DNA of 64,000 nt from Castor canadensis. Lineage: Eukaryota > Chordata > Mammalia > Rodentia > Castoridae. Position numbers and translations under genes: made by a program. The stretch is taken from the NCBI RefSeq assembly GCF_047511655.1, contig NC_133400.1:2641001-2705000 (forward strand), written 5' to 3'. Shown here one piece after another: positions 48,560 through 58,917 of this stretch. Numbering within the stretch: the first letter of the stretch is position 1; every line of letters begins with the position of its first letter. Under the pieces are notes generated by a model. That model was not told the DNA's origin, searched no databases, and saw only the letters and a list, made by a program, of their open reading frames with translations.

Positions 48560-49700
48560 TTGACATAGAGCAGCGGAGAGAAGAATCCGAGCGGAGAGAG
48601 GGGTGCAGGCGCGCGGCACCCTCCCTGCAGCCGGCCTCAATCCGCCCGCCTCCAGCGGGCTGCGGAGGTCAAGGGCTCTGGCCCGCCCACGAGTTTGGTG
48701 CAGCAGCACCGGGGGCCCAGGCGCGGAGTGGAAGACCCCGCGCCCCAGCTTCGCGGTGTCCCTCCCAGCCCGCAGCTCCGCTGGGCTCTGCGGCTCCATT
48801 TGTCAGCTCGCGCGCGCTCCGTCTCTAAATAACCTTCAGCAGGTGTCGCCGGTCCTCCCTGGCCCCCTTTGCACCCTCGCCAATCGGGATAGATACAGGT
48901 TTGTGCCAAGAGCGCTTCAAACCGGCATTTGGTTTGTCGTGATAGGTGGCGAGATGGCTGACTTTTACTAGCTTCGCTTTTTTTTTTTTTTCCCTTGGCG
49001 GCTTTCGGGGAACAGAAGGTCAGGCAAAAAAGAGGGAGCAAGCTCTGCAGGAGTGCCGTCGCCCTAGTAAGGCCAATCCGGGGACCTAGGGTCAGTCCTG
49101 GCCAAAGATCGTGGCTCCGCTTGGCGCCTGCGCCTCAGCGGCCTGGGCACAGCGGGCGCCGCTTTCTCTCCGCCCGCGCCACTTTCTCTGGGACCGGCGG
49201 ATGCCAGATGCAGAGCCCTGAACTCGCTGGCGGGGCCCCTTTTCTGCCATTTATCCCATCCTGCAATTAAACTCGAGGTCAAATATCTCCTTAACGACGC
49301 TATCAGGCCAGCGGCTCATTAAGGCGTATATTTAGCCATAAAATACTGGTTGTAGCGAGCAGGAGATGGAAATTATTGTGTTCTGGGAATGAATCCTTTT
49401 AGCAGAAACCAGAGCTGTTATTTACTACGGAGAACTAAGTACAGGCTCGGTCTTCCAGGCGACCCCGGCAGGACCAGCCGAGCTTCCAGGCCCTTTCCGG
49501 CTTTGCCTGCTGCGCCCCCTCCCCACCTCCGCCGCAGGCCTGGGCACCGGTGCGCGGCGTCCGCGCGGACAGCTGAGGCCCAGGAGGCCGCCCTGGGCGC
49601 ACTGGCCGCAGAGGAGGACGCACTGCGGGGCAAGAGGACGCTCCGGTGGAACGCGCTTGGTCTTGGCGCCAGTATTCGGACCCTGCCCAAGGGCACCCGC
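48560..49700. promoter_or_regulatory. CpG-island-like region with an A/T-rich conserved-looking core
   Basis: CpG-dense segments at 48560-49200 and 49440-49700 flank an A/T-rich unique core (49262-49435) with AGGTCAAATA, GTATATTTAGCCATAAAATA and GGAAATTATTGTG. A promoter or a Polycomb-type CpG island with an enhancer is possible. No gene was identified. Confidence 0.35.
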
Positions 49701-49869
49701 AGCTCACTCTCCTGGTCTGCAGTGGGAAACCTTTGGCTGGGCTGTGAGTGTGTGTGCGTGGGGCAGAGAAGGGTGGGCCGGGCCATGGCACACAAAGGAG
49801 CGGGCTGCAGATGGATGCGGTCTGCACATCTGAGGCGGTTCTGCTTCCGCTGTGCTGCCGTGGAGTGGG

Positions 49870-49995
49870 GAGGGCAGGAGGGAGAGAGGGTTACCCAGCC
49901 TCTCTGCACCTTGCTGGCCTCATCTGTAAAACGGAGAAGTCATACCTTCTCCCACAAAGCTGAGCGGAACCAAGTTAGATGTGAATGTCAAAGCT
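49870..49995 (-). repeat. MIR-like fragment
   Basis: TTACCCAGCCTCTCTGCACC followed by GGCCTCATCTGTAAAACGGA is a typical inverted MIR core. Confidence 0.65.
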
Positions 49996-50070
49996 GCAGC
50001 CCAGCCCTTGACCCAGGAAGAACTTCCATAACGGTGATGGAAAAAAAAAAAAATCCGGACAGCTAGGACT

Positions 50071-50145
50071 TAGCTGGGTGGTAGGTAGAATGTGTGCCTA
50101 GCATGCTAAGGCTCTGGGTTTGAATCCCAGCACCCCCTCTAATTT
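50071..50145 (+). repeat. ID-like SINE
   Basis: TTAGCTGGGTGGTAGGTAGA and GGCTCTGGGTTTGAATCCCA match the A and B boxes of a tRNA-derived SINE. Confidence 0.75.
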
Positions 50146-50814
50146 CTGACGCAGTTGCAGTTAAAATGAACAAGTGAATGATGGGAACTGCCCACACAAG
50201 AGGCTATGGAGATCTGGAGTTCAGGCTTGTCTGAGACCCAAACCATCACCAGCTGTGCCCCCCTGGTCCAGGCCCAGGGTCCTATCTGCCAACACCACCT
50301 GATCCAGAGCTGAGACTACTTCAGTATCCAAACTGCAGCTCAGCAAGAGATGCCCTCCTCCTATCCTGGGCAGCAGGTGGCCCCTACTGGGAGCAAGAAA
50401 CTTCCAGATGCACTGGAGATGTTCAGCCTTACTCAGACAGTGCTGGGGGACCAGGATTGTGTGGGTGGGGACATCCCCAAATTTGGCCTCTGGGGAAGTG
50501 AGCCACAATCTACAAATATTTGGACAAATGTTTGGAGGGAGTCCTCAGTTTCAGTGTTTGCCCAAGGTCTCCAAGGGGGCATTTAACCACAAGGCTACAG
50601 CCCCCTGAGCAGAAGAGCTCTGATCTAGAGGAAAGTGGGGGTGGCTCCCATTACACTGGCCATGGCCAACCTTCCTGGCTTCCAGGCTGGGCAGGATCCC
50701 AGACCGTCCATCCCTACTCAATGAATGTCTTGCCCAGAGATCTTGGGAGCTTGTGCTGTGCAGATGTGGGCAGTGTTGGGGTAAGAAAGGTCCTCCAGCC
50801 CCTGCTAAAAACCA

Positions 50815-51240
50815 TACGCACACACACATGCACGCACACACATGCACACCCCCAAACCACCACCTACCACGCACACACACACATGCATGCACACACGCAC
50901 ATACCACCATACACACACACACACCACCACCCACCACCCACACATGTGCACACACACACATATATCACCACCCCCCCACATGCACACACGTGCACACACC
51001 ACCACACACCACACACATGCAAACACATGCATGCACACACGCACATACCACCACCTTACACACACATGCACACACCACCACACACCACACACACACACAC
51101 ATGCATGCACACACATTCACACCCCCACACCACCACCCACCATACACACATATGCATGCACATACCACCACTTCACACACACACATGCACACACGTGCAC
51201 ACACCACACACACGCACACTCACCACCACCACCACCCATC
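50815..51240. repeat. CA-rich compound satellite
   Basis: About 425 bases made of ACACAC, CACCACCAC and CACATGCA words repeated irregularly. It yields long Thr/His frames on the plus strand and Cys/Val frames on the minus strand, all spurious. Confidence 0.95.
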
Positions 51241-51454
51241 ACCTCCAGATCCCTGGGACAGTCTTCTGGTGCTCCTCCTGAAGTGCTGCCCTTCTTGCTT
51301 GCTTTCCCCACCACCCATCTGAGAACAGAGGAGCATGGGGTGCCAGCCTTCCTTAGGCACTTCAGCCTCGGTGAGGGGTAAGGACTTCATCTTTGCACAC
51401 CATGACCGTTTCCAGGGGTGTTTGTTTGCATCTCTGAGAGGAGCTGGATGGTTC

Positions 51455-51530
51455 GGTACTGGGGTTTGAATTCACAGCTTTGCACTTGCTAGGCTGCTGG
51501 TGCTTGGTAGCTGTATCTGAGCTACCCTTT
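51455..51530 (-). repeat. ID-like SINE fragment, minus orientation
   Basis: GGTACTGGGGTTTGAATTCA, then CTTGCTAGGCTGCTGGTGCT on the + strand is an inverted B-box half of the tRNA-type SINE. Confidence 0.65.
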
Positions 51531-52999
51531 CGCCAGTGTATTCTTCACAAATGTTCTCTTTAAAAGGAAAGAGTTTTAAAAATGTACCAGTGGATTGTAA
51601 CCACACTCCATATGCTCCATGTGTGACATCCAAGTCTTCAGAGCAGTCAGTCAGGAATGGCACAGACCCCTGTTGTGAGTGTGGTTGGTTCTGGGTGATC
51701 TTGGGAAGTTCCACCTTGTCTCTGAGAAATGGGAACTCTACATTAGCTTGCCAAAGACCAGGCATCTGCTTCCAGCATTCAAAGGTGTGACTCTTCTCCT
51801 TGATCCATGTGTCTGTCCATCTCTATCACCTTCTGGCGCTTCACAGGCACTCAGTCCCCACCACCCTTTGAGACAGGCAGCCTCATTCTCCCTGTTTTCC
51901 AGATTGGGATAGGAGGACCAGAAGTTAAATAATGGTCAGAAGGACACACGGCTACCAGTCGTGGAATGATACTATTCTCTGACCTCTGCAGCTATGGGTG
52001 GCACTTGTGTCCATTGGTGAGCAGGGATCTGAGTGGGGCATTCATCCCCAGGTGACTCTGGGTCCATGCTTTCCTGGTGGCTTTGTGACTGGAGCAGGGA
52101 CCCAGAAACAAATCCAATGGGTTTAACCACATACACACATCACCTACACTAGAGTTTCCATTAAGTGATGTTGCAAGATGCATTTTTGGCTGGTTAGTTC
52201 ATATAAATATGTGGTTTATTGCTATAAAACAATGTGCATTAGGGGCCTTGGTTTATTTGGGCTGATTCTGCATTACTGAGAAACTCCACGGGGTGAAGAC
52301 AGGAAAGGAAGACGCTGAGCCAGGACGCTCAGCTCGGCAGCCTCAGGTGAACCCAGTTGCCGCAGCTTAGGCCGACTGCACATTGTATCAGAGCAGGCTG
52401 CCTTGCTGCTGTGCTGGTTGTTTTGTTGCTGGGAGGGTCTCTCAACTGAGATGACAAAAGCATCCAGCGTAACTTGGACTCTTGGAAGCCCACAGCTTGT
52501 TACTCACAGCAAGAGAATCTGCCGTTCAAAACATTTATTTCATTAAGCTGGTTTACTGTCCGGCGAGCCGGCTGCTCCAAGGAGGAGGCAAAAGTATAAT
52601 ACTCCAGTTGTGACCTAGAGGGTCTCAAAATTGCAGTTCTTATACAAACTAAGTTCTTTCTGTTAGAAAGTAATTTTCTATGCTCTCTTTTCCTCGGAAA
52701 GTGAGATTGAATGCCCTCCTTGTGCGAGGCTTGCTTGAGCCAGGCAGGAAATGGCAGAAGATCCATCAGGATTGGGCTCGCTGAGACAACTTGTGCCCTT
52801 TGGGGACTGGATCTGGACCTGTTCTGCTGGTTTGCCACCATTCTGCAGTTGACCCATAAGAGACAATGCTCAGGACAGCGGTGTGTGGCCAGGGGGCTCT
52901 CAACTCAGCTCTCAACTCAGCATGGATGATGATGTTAGTCTGTGCTTCATCCCCTGAGCATCAGACACCTGGTGGACCATGTGTCTGTTGTCTCTTCTA

Positions 53000-53110
53000 A
53001 TCCCCTTATCTGCACAATGAGGGGGACTTCAGATGAGGACACAGAGAGGCAGAGAGTTAGGGACCTGCCACACTGGCAAGTGGTGGAGCCAGGGTCTTCT
53101 ACAGTACCCA
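53000..53110. repeat. MIR-like fragment
   Basis: CCCCTTATCTGCACAATGAG, then GACACAGAGAGGCAGAGAG and GTGGTGGAGCCAGGGTC follow the MIR core order. Confidence 0.6.
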
Positions 53111-53584
53111 GCTCCAGAGCCACCACTGACATTGAACTTGAGACTCAGGGTGCTGGCAGAATGAAGGTGCCACAGTGCATTGGGCCCTGGTGGGCAAGTG
53201 TTAGTTCAGTCCTTCATTTGTGCACTGGGGTTATGCTGACAGTGGCTTTCAAGCACCTAGCACTCTCCAGAAGTGCTCACAGTGGTGTGTCAGGGAGGGT
53301 CATTCCCATCTGTGCTTCTGTTCGTGAGTTTTTGGACATTGTCCCTCATAAGGGCATTTTCCAAACAGTATTTGTAAGAACAGTTTCAGACACAAAATGT
53401 CTAATTTAGTAAAACTGTATTTGCCTCAAAACCAGCTCTGTGCTATCTTCCAATGATACCGTGTGAAATACACATTTGTGGGAGTCACTTCTGAGTGGGG
53501 GACATGAGGAGTGGGACAGAAGAAACAAGAGGGCTGAGTTAGTAAGCATCCAAGCTGCGCACCTCCATGTGGAGGTGATTACTC

Positions 53585-53815
53585 TTTTTTTTTTTTTTTT
53601 TTTTTTGGTGAGACTGGGGTTTGAACTCAGGGCTTTGCACTTGCATAGCAGGTGCTCTACTGCTTGAGCCACTCCTCCAGTCCATTTTACCTTGCTTATT
53701 TTCAAGATGGAGTCTCATAAACTATTTGTCCAGGCTGGCCTAAAACTTTCATCCTCCCAATCTCAGTCTCCCGTGTAGCTAGGATTGCAGGTGTGAGCCA
53801 CCAGATGCCTGGCTG
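53585..53815 (-). repeat. B1-dID-like SINE, minus orientation
   Basis: A long T-run is followed by the inverted tRNA half (GGGGTTTGAACTCAGGGCTT, then GGTGCTCTACTGCTTGAGCC) and the inverted B1 half (CAGGCTGGCCTAAAACTTTC, then AGCTAGGATTGCAGGTGTGA). This is one of the most complete copies in the window. Confidence 0.9.
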
Positions 53816-53826
53816 TTTTCTTTACT

Positions 53827-54165
53827 GTTTTTTTTTTGTTAATTGTGCTGAGTGTGGGTCCATTGTGATGTTTACAAGGTTCTTACAATGTATCAAATAC
53901 ATCATACTTGAATTCCCCCTTCCACCACCCTTCTTCTTCCCCCCTCCACTGCTCTCCTTGATCCTCCTACTGTTCTTTACTTTGGTATGTTTCAGTTTCT
54001 CTATAATAAAACAAGAATTAAATCATCTTTCTTTAAAAAAAGGTATGTAACATAACTTAATTGTACAAAGGGATTTCAGTGTGATGTTTACATACACGCA
54101 TAGAATGTACTCTCACCAAATTCACCCTATGACTCTAAAATGGTCTCTCTTGAGCTCACAGGGAC
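53827..54165 (-). mobile_element. LINE-like 3' fragment, minus orientation
   Basis: A T-run is followed by A/T-rich sequence (TTACAATGTATCAAATACAT) and C-rich CTTCTTCCCCCCTCC runs similar in texture to the L1 3' ends at 7.8 kb and 58.3 kb. No coding remains. The class is inferred. Confidence 0.45.
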
Positions 54166-55269
54166 AGGCTTGGTGGGGTTGGGGATCAAGACAGGAAACT
54201 GCAGAGTTCATTGGTCCAAAGGATGAATCATGAACACCACCAAAAAAAGCACCAGAAGTAAATAAAAAGGAGTCCTAGGCACTTAAAGCTAAAAGGAAGC
54301 TCGGTATGGCTTTGTCTCCCTCTTTCATTTTACTGTGAGAAATATGAAGACCAGAAAAGGCAAGTGACGTACTTACCTTGGCACAGCACCATTCATAGCA
54401 TACCCAGACTGGATCCCAGAACCGACGTAGACTTCCGTTCCTATTTTTTTTGTTTGTTTGTTTTAAAACCCTGTCACACAGCAGAAGAAAACAATTTAGC
54501 ATTGGCTGTTTGATCACATCAGTTAAGGCAGCTTTTGACTTTATTTTCTCCCAGGTCTGAAGGCTGGGAGGGAGATCAGGGTGCAGGCATGGCTGGCTGT
54601 ATCTCGCCTGGCAGGGAGAGGACAGGGCTTCTTGCTCCTCGTATAAGGGTGCTTGTCCCATCCCAAGGCCCCTCCTTCAGGCCATGATCACCTCCGGAGG
54701 CCCACCAGCTGCTGTCATCACAGTGGGGGTGAGAACATTTACACATGACTTTGGAGAACACAGAGGTTCAGTCCACACCACTGCTCTGAGAGGTCACTGG
54801 AGGCACCTGCAATGCTGACACCTCCCATTGCAAGTTCCTGATGCTGCCCACTTGTGACCAGAGCCCTGGCAGTAGCTTGTGTGTGGGGACCTGCTGAAGA
54901 CATCTGTAAGTGCAGCCAGTGAACCCTGTACCCTCAGTCAGGCCCTGGCCTGCATTTGGTACAACTGTTGATCCTGGAGTATTTTGAGTGGGTGTGAGTC
55001 AGGGGACTGGTGCTCCTGAAGTCACCTGGGAAGAAAGCTGATCACAGGTCCACCGGGGGAGATTCAGGCAAGCACCATGGGCAGAGCCCTCTCTAGAAGC
55101 AAAAGAAGGGAACTGTGTTGCAAGAGAACCCCATGGAGAGGTCCCCAAAAGATAAGAGAGAGAAGCCCTGTTATGTGAAGGGTCTCCCCAGCCCAGTGCC
55201 ACACACAGGAGAAAAGAAGGCTTGGGGGAACCCAGCACAACTCTGGGGTCCCTCATGACTGACCACATG

Positions 55270-55385
55270 AGAGCCTCTGAGCCCTCTGCAATTCCAGACT
55301 CACAGAAACTGTGCTGAATAGCAGACAGTTGAAGCTACTGCATTTCAGTGTGATTTGTTATGCAACTGTAGATAACCAGAAAAAA
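55270..55385 (+). repeat. LTR-type repeat end remnant
   Basis: CAGTTGAAGCTACTGCATTT and GATTTGTTATGCAACTGTAG with ATAACCAG resemble the common LTR end motif (AAGCCACTAAGTTT, then AATTTGTTA). Confidence 0.35.
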
Positions 55386-55389
55386 TGTG

Positions 55390-55880
55390 ATTTACATTTT
55401 AAAAGTAAACTTTTTATTGAAATGTAACAAACATACAGAGGAGTCCACAAATTAGCTTGGGGAGTTTTTTCAAAGCAAACATGCTCGTGTGAGCAGCATG
55501 CATATCCAGATGTACCATCCCCCACTCCCCAGGCCCTTTCAGTTGCTACAACCCCCAGGTGACCTTCCTAATTTGGAGCCATGGGTGGTCCTGCCTGGCT
55601 GTGCAGTGCATGGTGAGTGGACAGAAGCAGACAGAATGTGATACTCCCTGCCTGGCTCTGCACACCCCATGCTGTGTGGACAGTGACCCAGATCGCTGTG
55701 CAGAGCTATAGTTCATACATTTTCATTGCTGTATAGTACTCCATTGTATATAATGACAATCAACTCATTCATTCTAGTACCGAGGGTCTGGCAGGGATTG
55801 GGACTGCCATCAATAGTGCTGCTTTGGACATCCCAGCATCTTTGGGTGGATACTTGTGTATGTTTCTCCTGTGTAACAAA
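55390..55880 (-). repeat. Old L1 fragment
   Basis: CTTTTTATTGAAATGTAACA at the left and GCTGTATAGTACTCCATTGT, CAATAGTGCTGCTTTGGACA and GGGTGGATACTTGTGTATG at the right follow inverted old-L1 3' sequence in order. Confidence 0.65.
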
Positions 55881-57419
55881 CCACCCTAAAATTTAGCAGC
55901 TTAAAGACGTAATCATTTTCTTCTTTCTCAGGATTTTCTGAATGGACTCGGCTCAGCCAGGAGGTTCCTCTGCTCCCTGAGATGGAGGCTGAGGCTGAGT
56001 GTGGTGAAGACGGATCCCTTTCAATCTGGAGTCATGTGCTATAGAAGCACTGCCCCTCTCGCTGCTTCAGAGTCAATGCTTGAAGGCAGTGCTTGTGCTG
56101 TGAGACTTTCAGTAGCAAGTGCCCTTGTGCACACCCTGGGGTATCTCCCCTGGGGTCACGTGTGTGCACATCCATCAGCATGGGCCATGGAAGCCTAGGG
56201 AGGCTGGAGAACACCCCAAGTGCTCAGGGAGGAATCCTGTGGACGGAAGACTCTCACAACAGCATGAGCAGGTGCTTCCACAGGACCAGGGCTGTGAGCT
56301 CAGACACTGCAGCCAAGTGTGAGAGCCAAACCCCAGCCCCACCAGCCGGGACCTTGGTGGGTGATGTCCTCTGCCTCTGTGTTACCTCCTCAAACACAGT
56401 CAGGGAGGTGGCTGCATGGATGGCTGCCACCCCCCTTCCCAAGTGCCAGGTGCCAGCTGCCCCGTGTAACGAGGCCACAGTTCAGTAACAAATAACCACA
56501 TCCCAGGGGACAGCAGAGGTAGGATGACCACCCATAGGAATAGAACAGAGTCATTGTCCTGCTTTTTTATCCAGCTTAGAGAAAAATGGGCAAACAACAA
56601 CAACAAAAACCCAAAAAAACAAAAAAAAGGTGTTTTCAAAAGACAGAGACAGACACACAGAGAAAACCACGTGACTGGAGAGGCACATCTAAGCCAAGCA
56701 GCACCAAGGGTGGCCACGACACCAGGAGCCTGGCCGTGTCCCTCCCAGCTGCGGAAGGAAACAGCAGGCTGTCACCTGTCACTCCAGCCTCCAGAGCTGT
56801 TGCTCTAAGCCACCCTGTTAGTGATGATTTGTTAAGACCCCTAGGAAATGGACACAGATTGCATGTTTCATTTGCCATCTACGGATGCATATGTGTGTTT
56901 GTGAAATAAAAGATACAGCGTTCTAGGTCGGTGGGCAGCGAATAAAAGTTAATGAAGCTGACTTACAACGACAGATAGGATTTTATTCAGACATTTTATG
57001 TGCTGACAAAGATGAAAACCCAAGACTACTTTGGGTTCCTCTTGTTTTAATCATTCCGTTCCTTTAAACAACAAACGATGTGGCTTAAAGAAACAAATTT
57101 TTTTTTCATGAAACAAACAGAAAGGGTTGTCTGTGCACTTGAGTGATCAACCGTGCCCACCAGCGTGGAAACAGACCCTGGCCGGGACAGTGATGTGTGT
57201 GGTGTGGGTCTGTGGCACTTGGGGTTTGCTCCATTGAGGGATGGGAGTGGAGTCTTTCCGAGAAATGCACACCCGCGAGACGGAGACACACACTCCCTGG
57301 GCCACTCTTGCTCCTTTCTGACTGGTTTGGGGCACAAGCTGTCCAGGCCTTTGGGAACCCAGCAGCAGGCAGCACCTTCTCTCTGCAGGATAGGATTCTG
57401 CACCTGGAGACCTGACAGA

Positions 57420-58205
57420 GTCCATTTGCTGTTGCTCTAATGAAATACCTGAACCCAGGCACCATATAAAGAGAAGAGGTTCAGCTGGGCACTTGGTGGC
57501 TCAAGCCTGTAATCCTAGCTATGAAATCAGGAGAATTGAGGTTCCAGGTCAACCCGGGCAACAATTTGCAATACCCTGTCTCAGTGGGAAAAAAACCCAA
57601 AAAACTAGGTGTGGTGGTGCTTGCCTGTCATTCCAGCTATGGTGGGAAGCATAAGAGAGGTATAAGGCAGTCCAGGCCATCCTGGGCAAAAAGTGAGACC
57701 CCATCTCAAAAATAACCAGCGCAAAAAGGGCTGGAGGAGAGACTCAAGTGGTAGAGCGCCTGCCTCAATAGTGTGAGACTGAGTTCAAACCCCAGCACAC
57801 ATGCACACACACACACACACACACATGCAAAAGGCTTATTTGGGTTCAGTTTTGGAGGCTGAAATTTCAAGAGCAAGTGGCTCCATCTGCTTGGCTTCTG
57901 TGGCCTCTGGTCGAGAGCCCCTGACTGTGTCACAGTGTGGCTGGTGACTGACATTGGGATGGGAGTGTGTATGAGAGGGAGGGATGGCGTGACATGAAAG
58001 GAGCCCAGAGGGCGCTGAGGGACAAGTCTTGTTTTTTTTGTTAAAACCTGTTCATGCTGATCCCTTTGGAGCAATGACCTGACCATCTTCCACTAGACCC
58101 CACCTCCTAAAGGTCCCATGTCACCCCCCAACAACACCACACTAAGGACCAAGCCTCCAACATGTGAACCCAGAGGGACAAACCATATTCAAACCCAAGC
58201 CAGAC
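57420..58205 (-). repeat. MaLR-type LTR remnant, split by a SINE
   Basis: The left arm (57424-57480, TTTGCTGTTGCTCTAATGAA and AAAGAGAAGAGG) and right arm (57830-58205, TTTGGAGGCTGAAATTTCAA, CACCTCCTAAAGGTCCCATG, CCTCCAACATGTGAACC) follow the order of an inverted MLT/MST-type LTR. The SINE at 57484-57830 separates them. It is a non-coding solitary LTR remnant. The subfamily cannot be given without alignment. Confidence 0.55.
57484..57830 (+). repeat. B1-dID-like SINE with (AC)n tail, inserted in the LTR remnant
   Basis: A B1-like half (TTGGTGGCTCAAGCCTGTAATCC kind of start) and a second B1-like piece (GGTGTGGTGGTGCTTGCCTG) are followed by the tRNA-like half (GAGACTCAAGTGGTAGAGCG, then GAGTTCAAACCCCAGCAC). 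It ends in an (AC)n microsatellite at 57798-57826. Confidence 0.85.
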
Positions 58206-58251
58206 TCCACCTGCCCCAAGTTAGAGCCTCAGCTCTTCTGTGTGGAGCAAA

Positions 58252-58917
58252 GAGCACCCGTGTCTTTTTTTTATTAGAATATATTCATTATATGGGGGGG
58301 GACTCATAGTGACAATTCTGATTAGACTTATATTGTATGTTACATACCTTGCCCGCACCGTTTCTCCCCCTTGACCTCCTCCCCGCCCCACTTACAGCAA
58401 TTGCAAGAGGCTTCTTTGTTCTATTTCATGTAGGTATATGAAGTCCATCGACCATATTCCCTCACCTTAATTTCCTTTTTCCACCCTCTCCCTCCCTCAA
58501 GTATCCCCCCCACATACATTATACTTATTTTACAGTCATGTCTTTCATTATTAATTTGTAAGTTGATGTTCAAAGGGGTGTCTCAAGTGTCTCCACTGTG
58601 GGTGCGCTTTACTTTGATCTGTTCAACCCCTTCCATTGCTCTCCCTCACCCCTTTACCTCCTGCCCCCCATTTTTCAACAGCTTCCAGTACCCATCCTTG
58701 TACCTCTACCTGTACATCCTATGTTTTACAATATTATTGATGCTCTGTCATTCTCTTCTCCTTTCCCTCCTTCCCCGAGTTCCATGGAGCAGTCCCACTG
58801 TCACAGACATGTTCTGCATCTGAGTTTGTATACGATCATGCTTGTTCTGGTGTACATGTTTATCTTTGGATCCACCTTTCATGTGTCTTTTGTGTTTCTG
58901 ATGAGCACCCGTGTCTT
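58252..58917 (-). mobile_element. LINE-like 3' end with 15-nt target-site duplications
   Basis: GAGCACCCGTGTCTT is found at 58252-58266 and 58903-58917. The insert begins with a T-run on the + strand, so its A-tail lies at the left and it is on the minus strand. Its body is T/C-rich, like an L1 3' UTR. No intact reverse-transcriptase frame is present. Confidence 0.75.

Noticed and set aside
50815-51240. CRISPR-like array
   Set aside because: The repeats are irregular and low-complexity with no unique spacers, in a vertebrate genome.
50520-51381. Thr/His-rich (253-codon) and Cys/Val-rich frames
   Set aside because: They are produced by the CA-rich satellite. They have no domain and read through in all frames.
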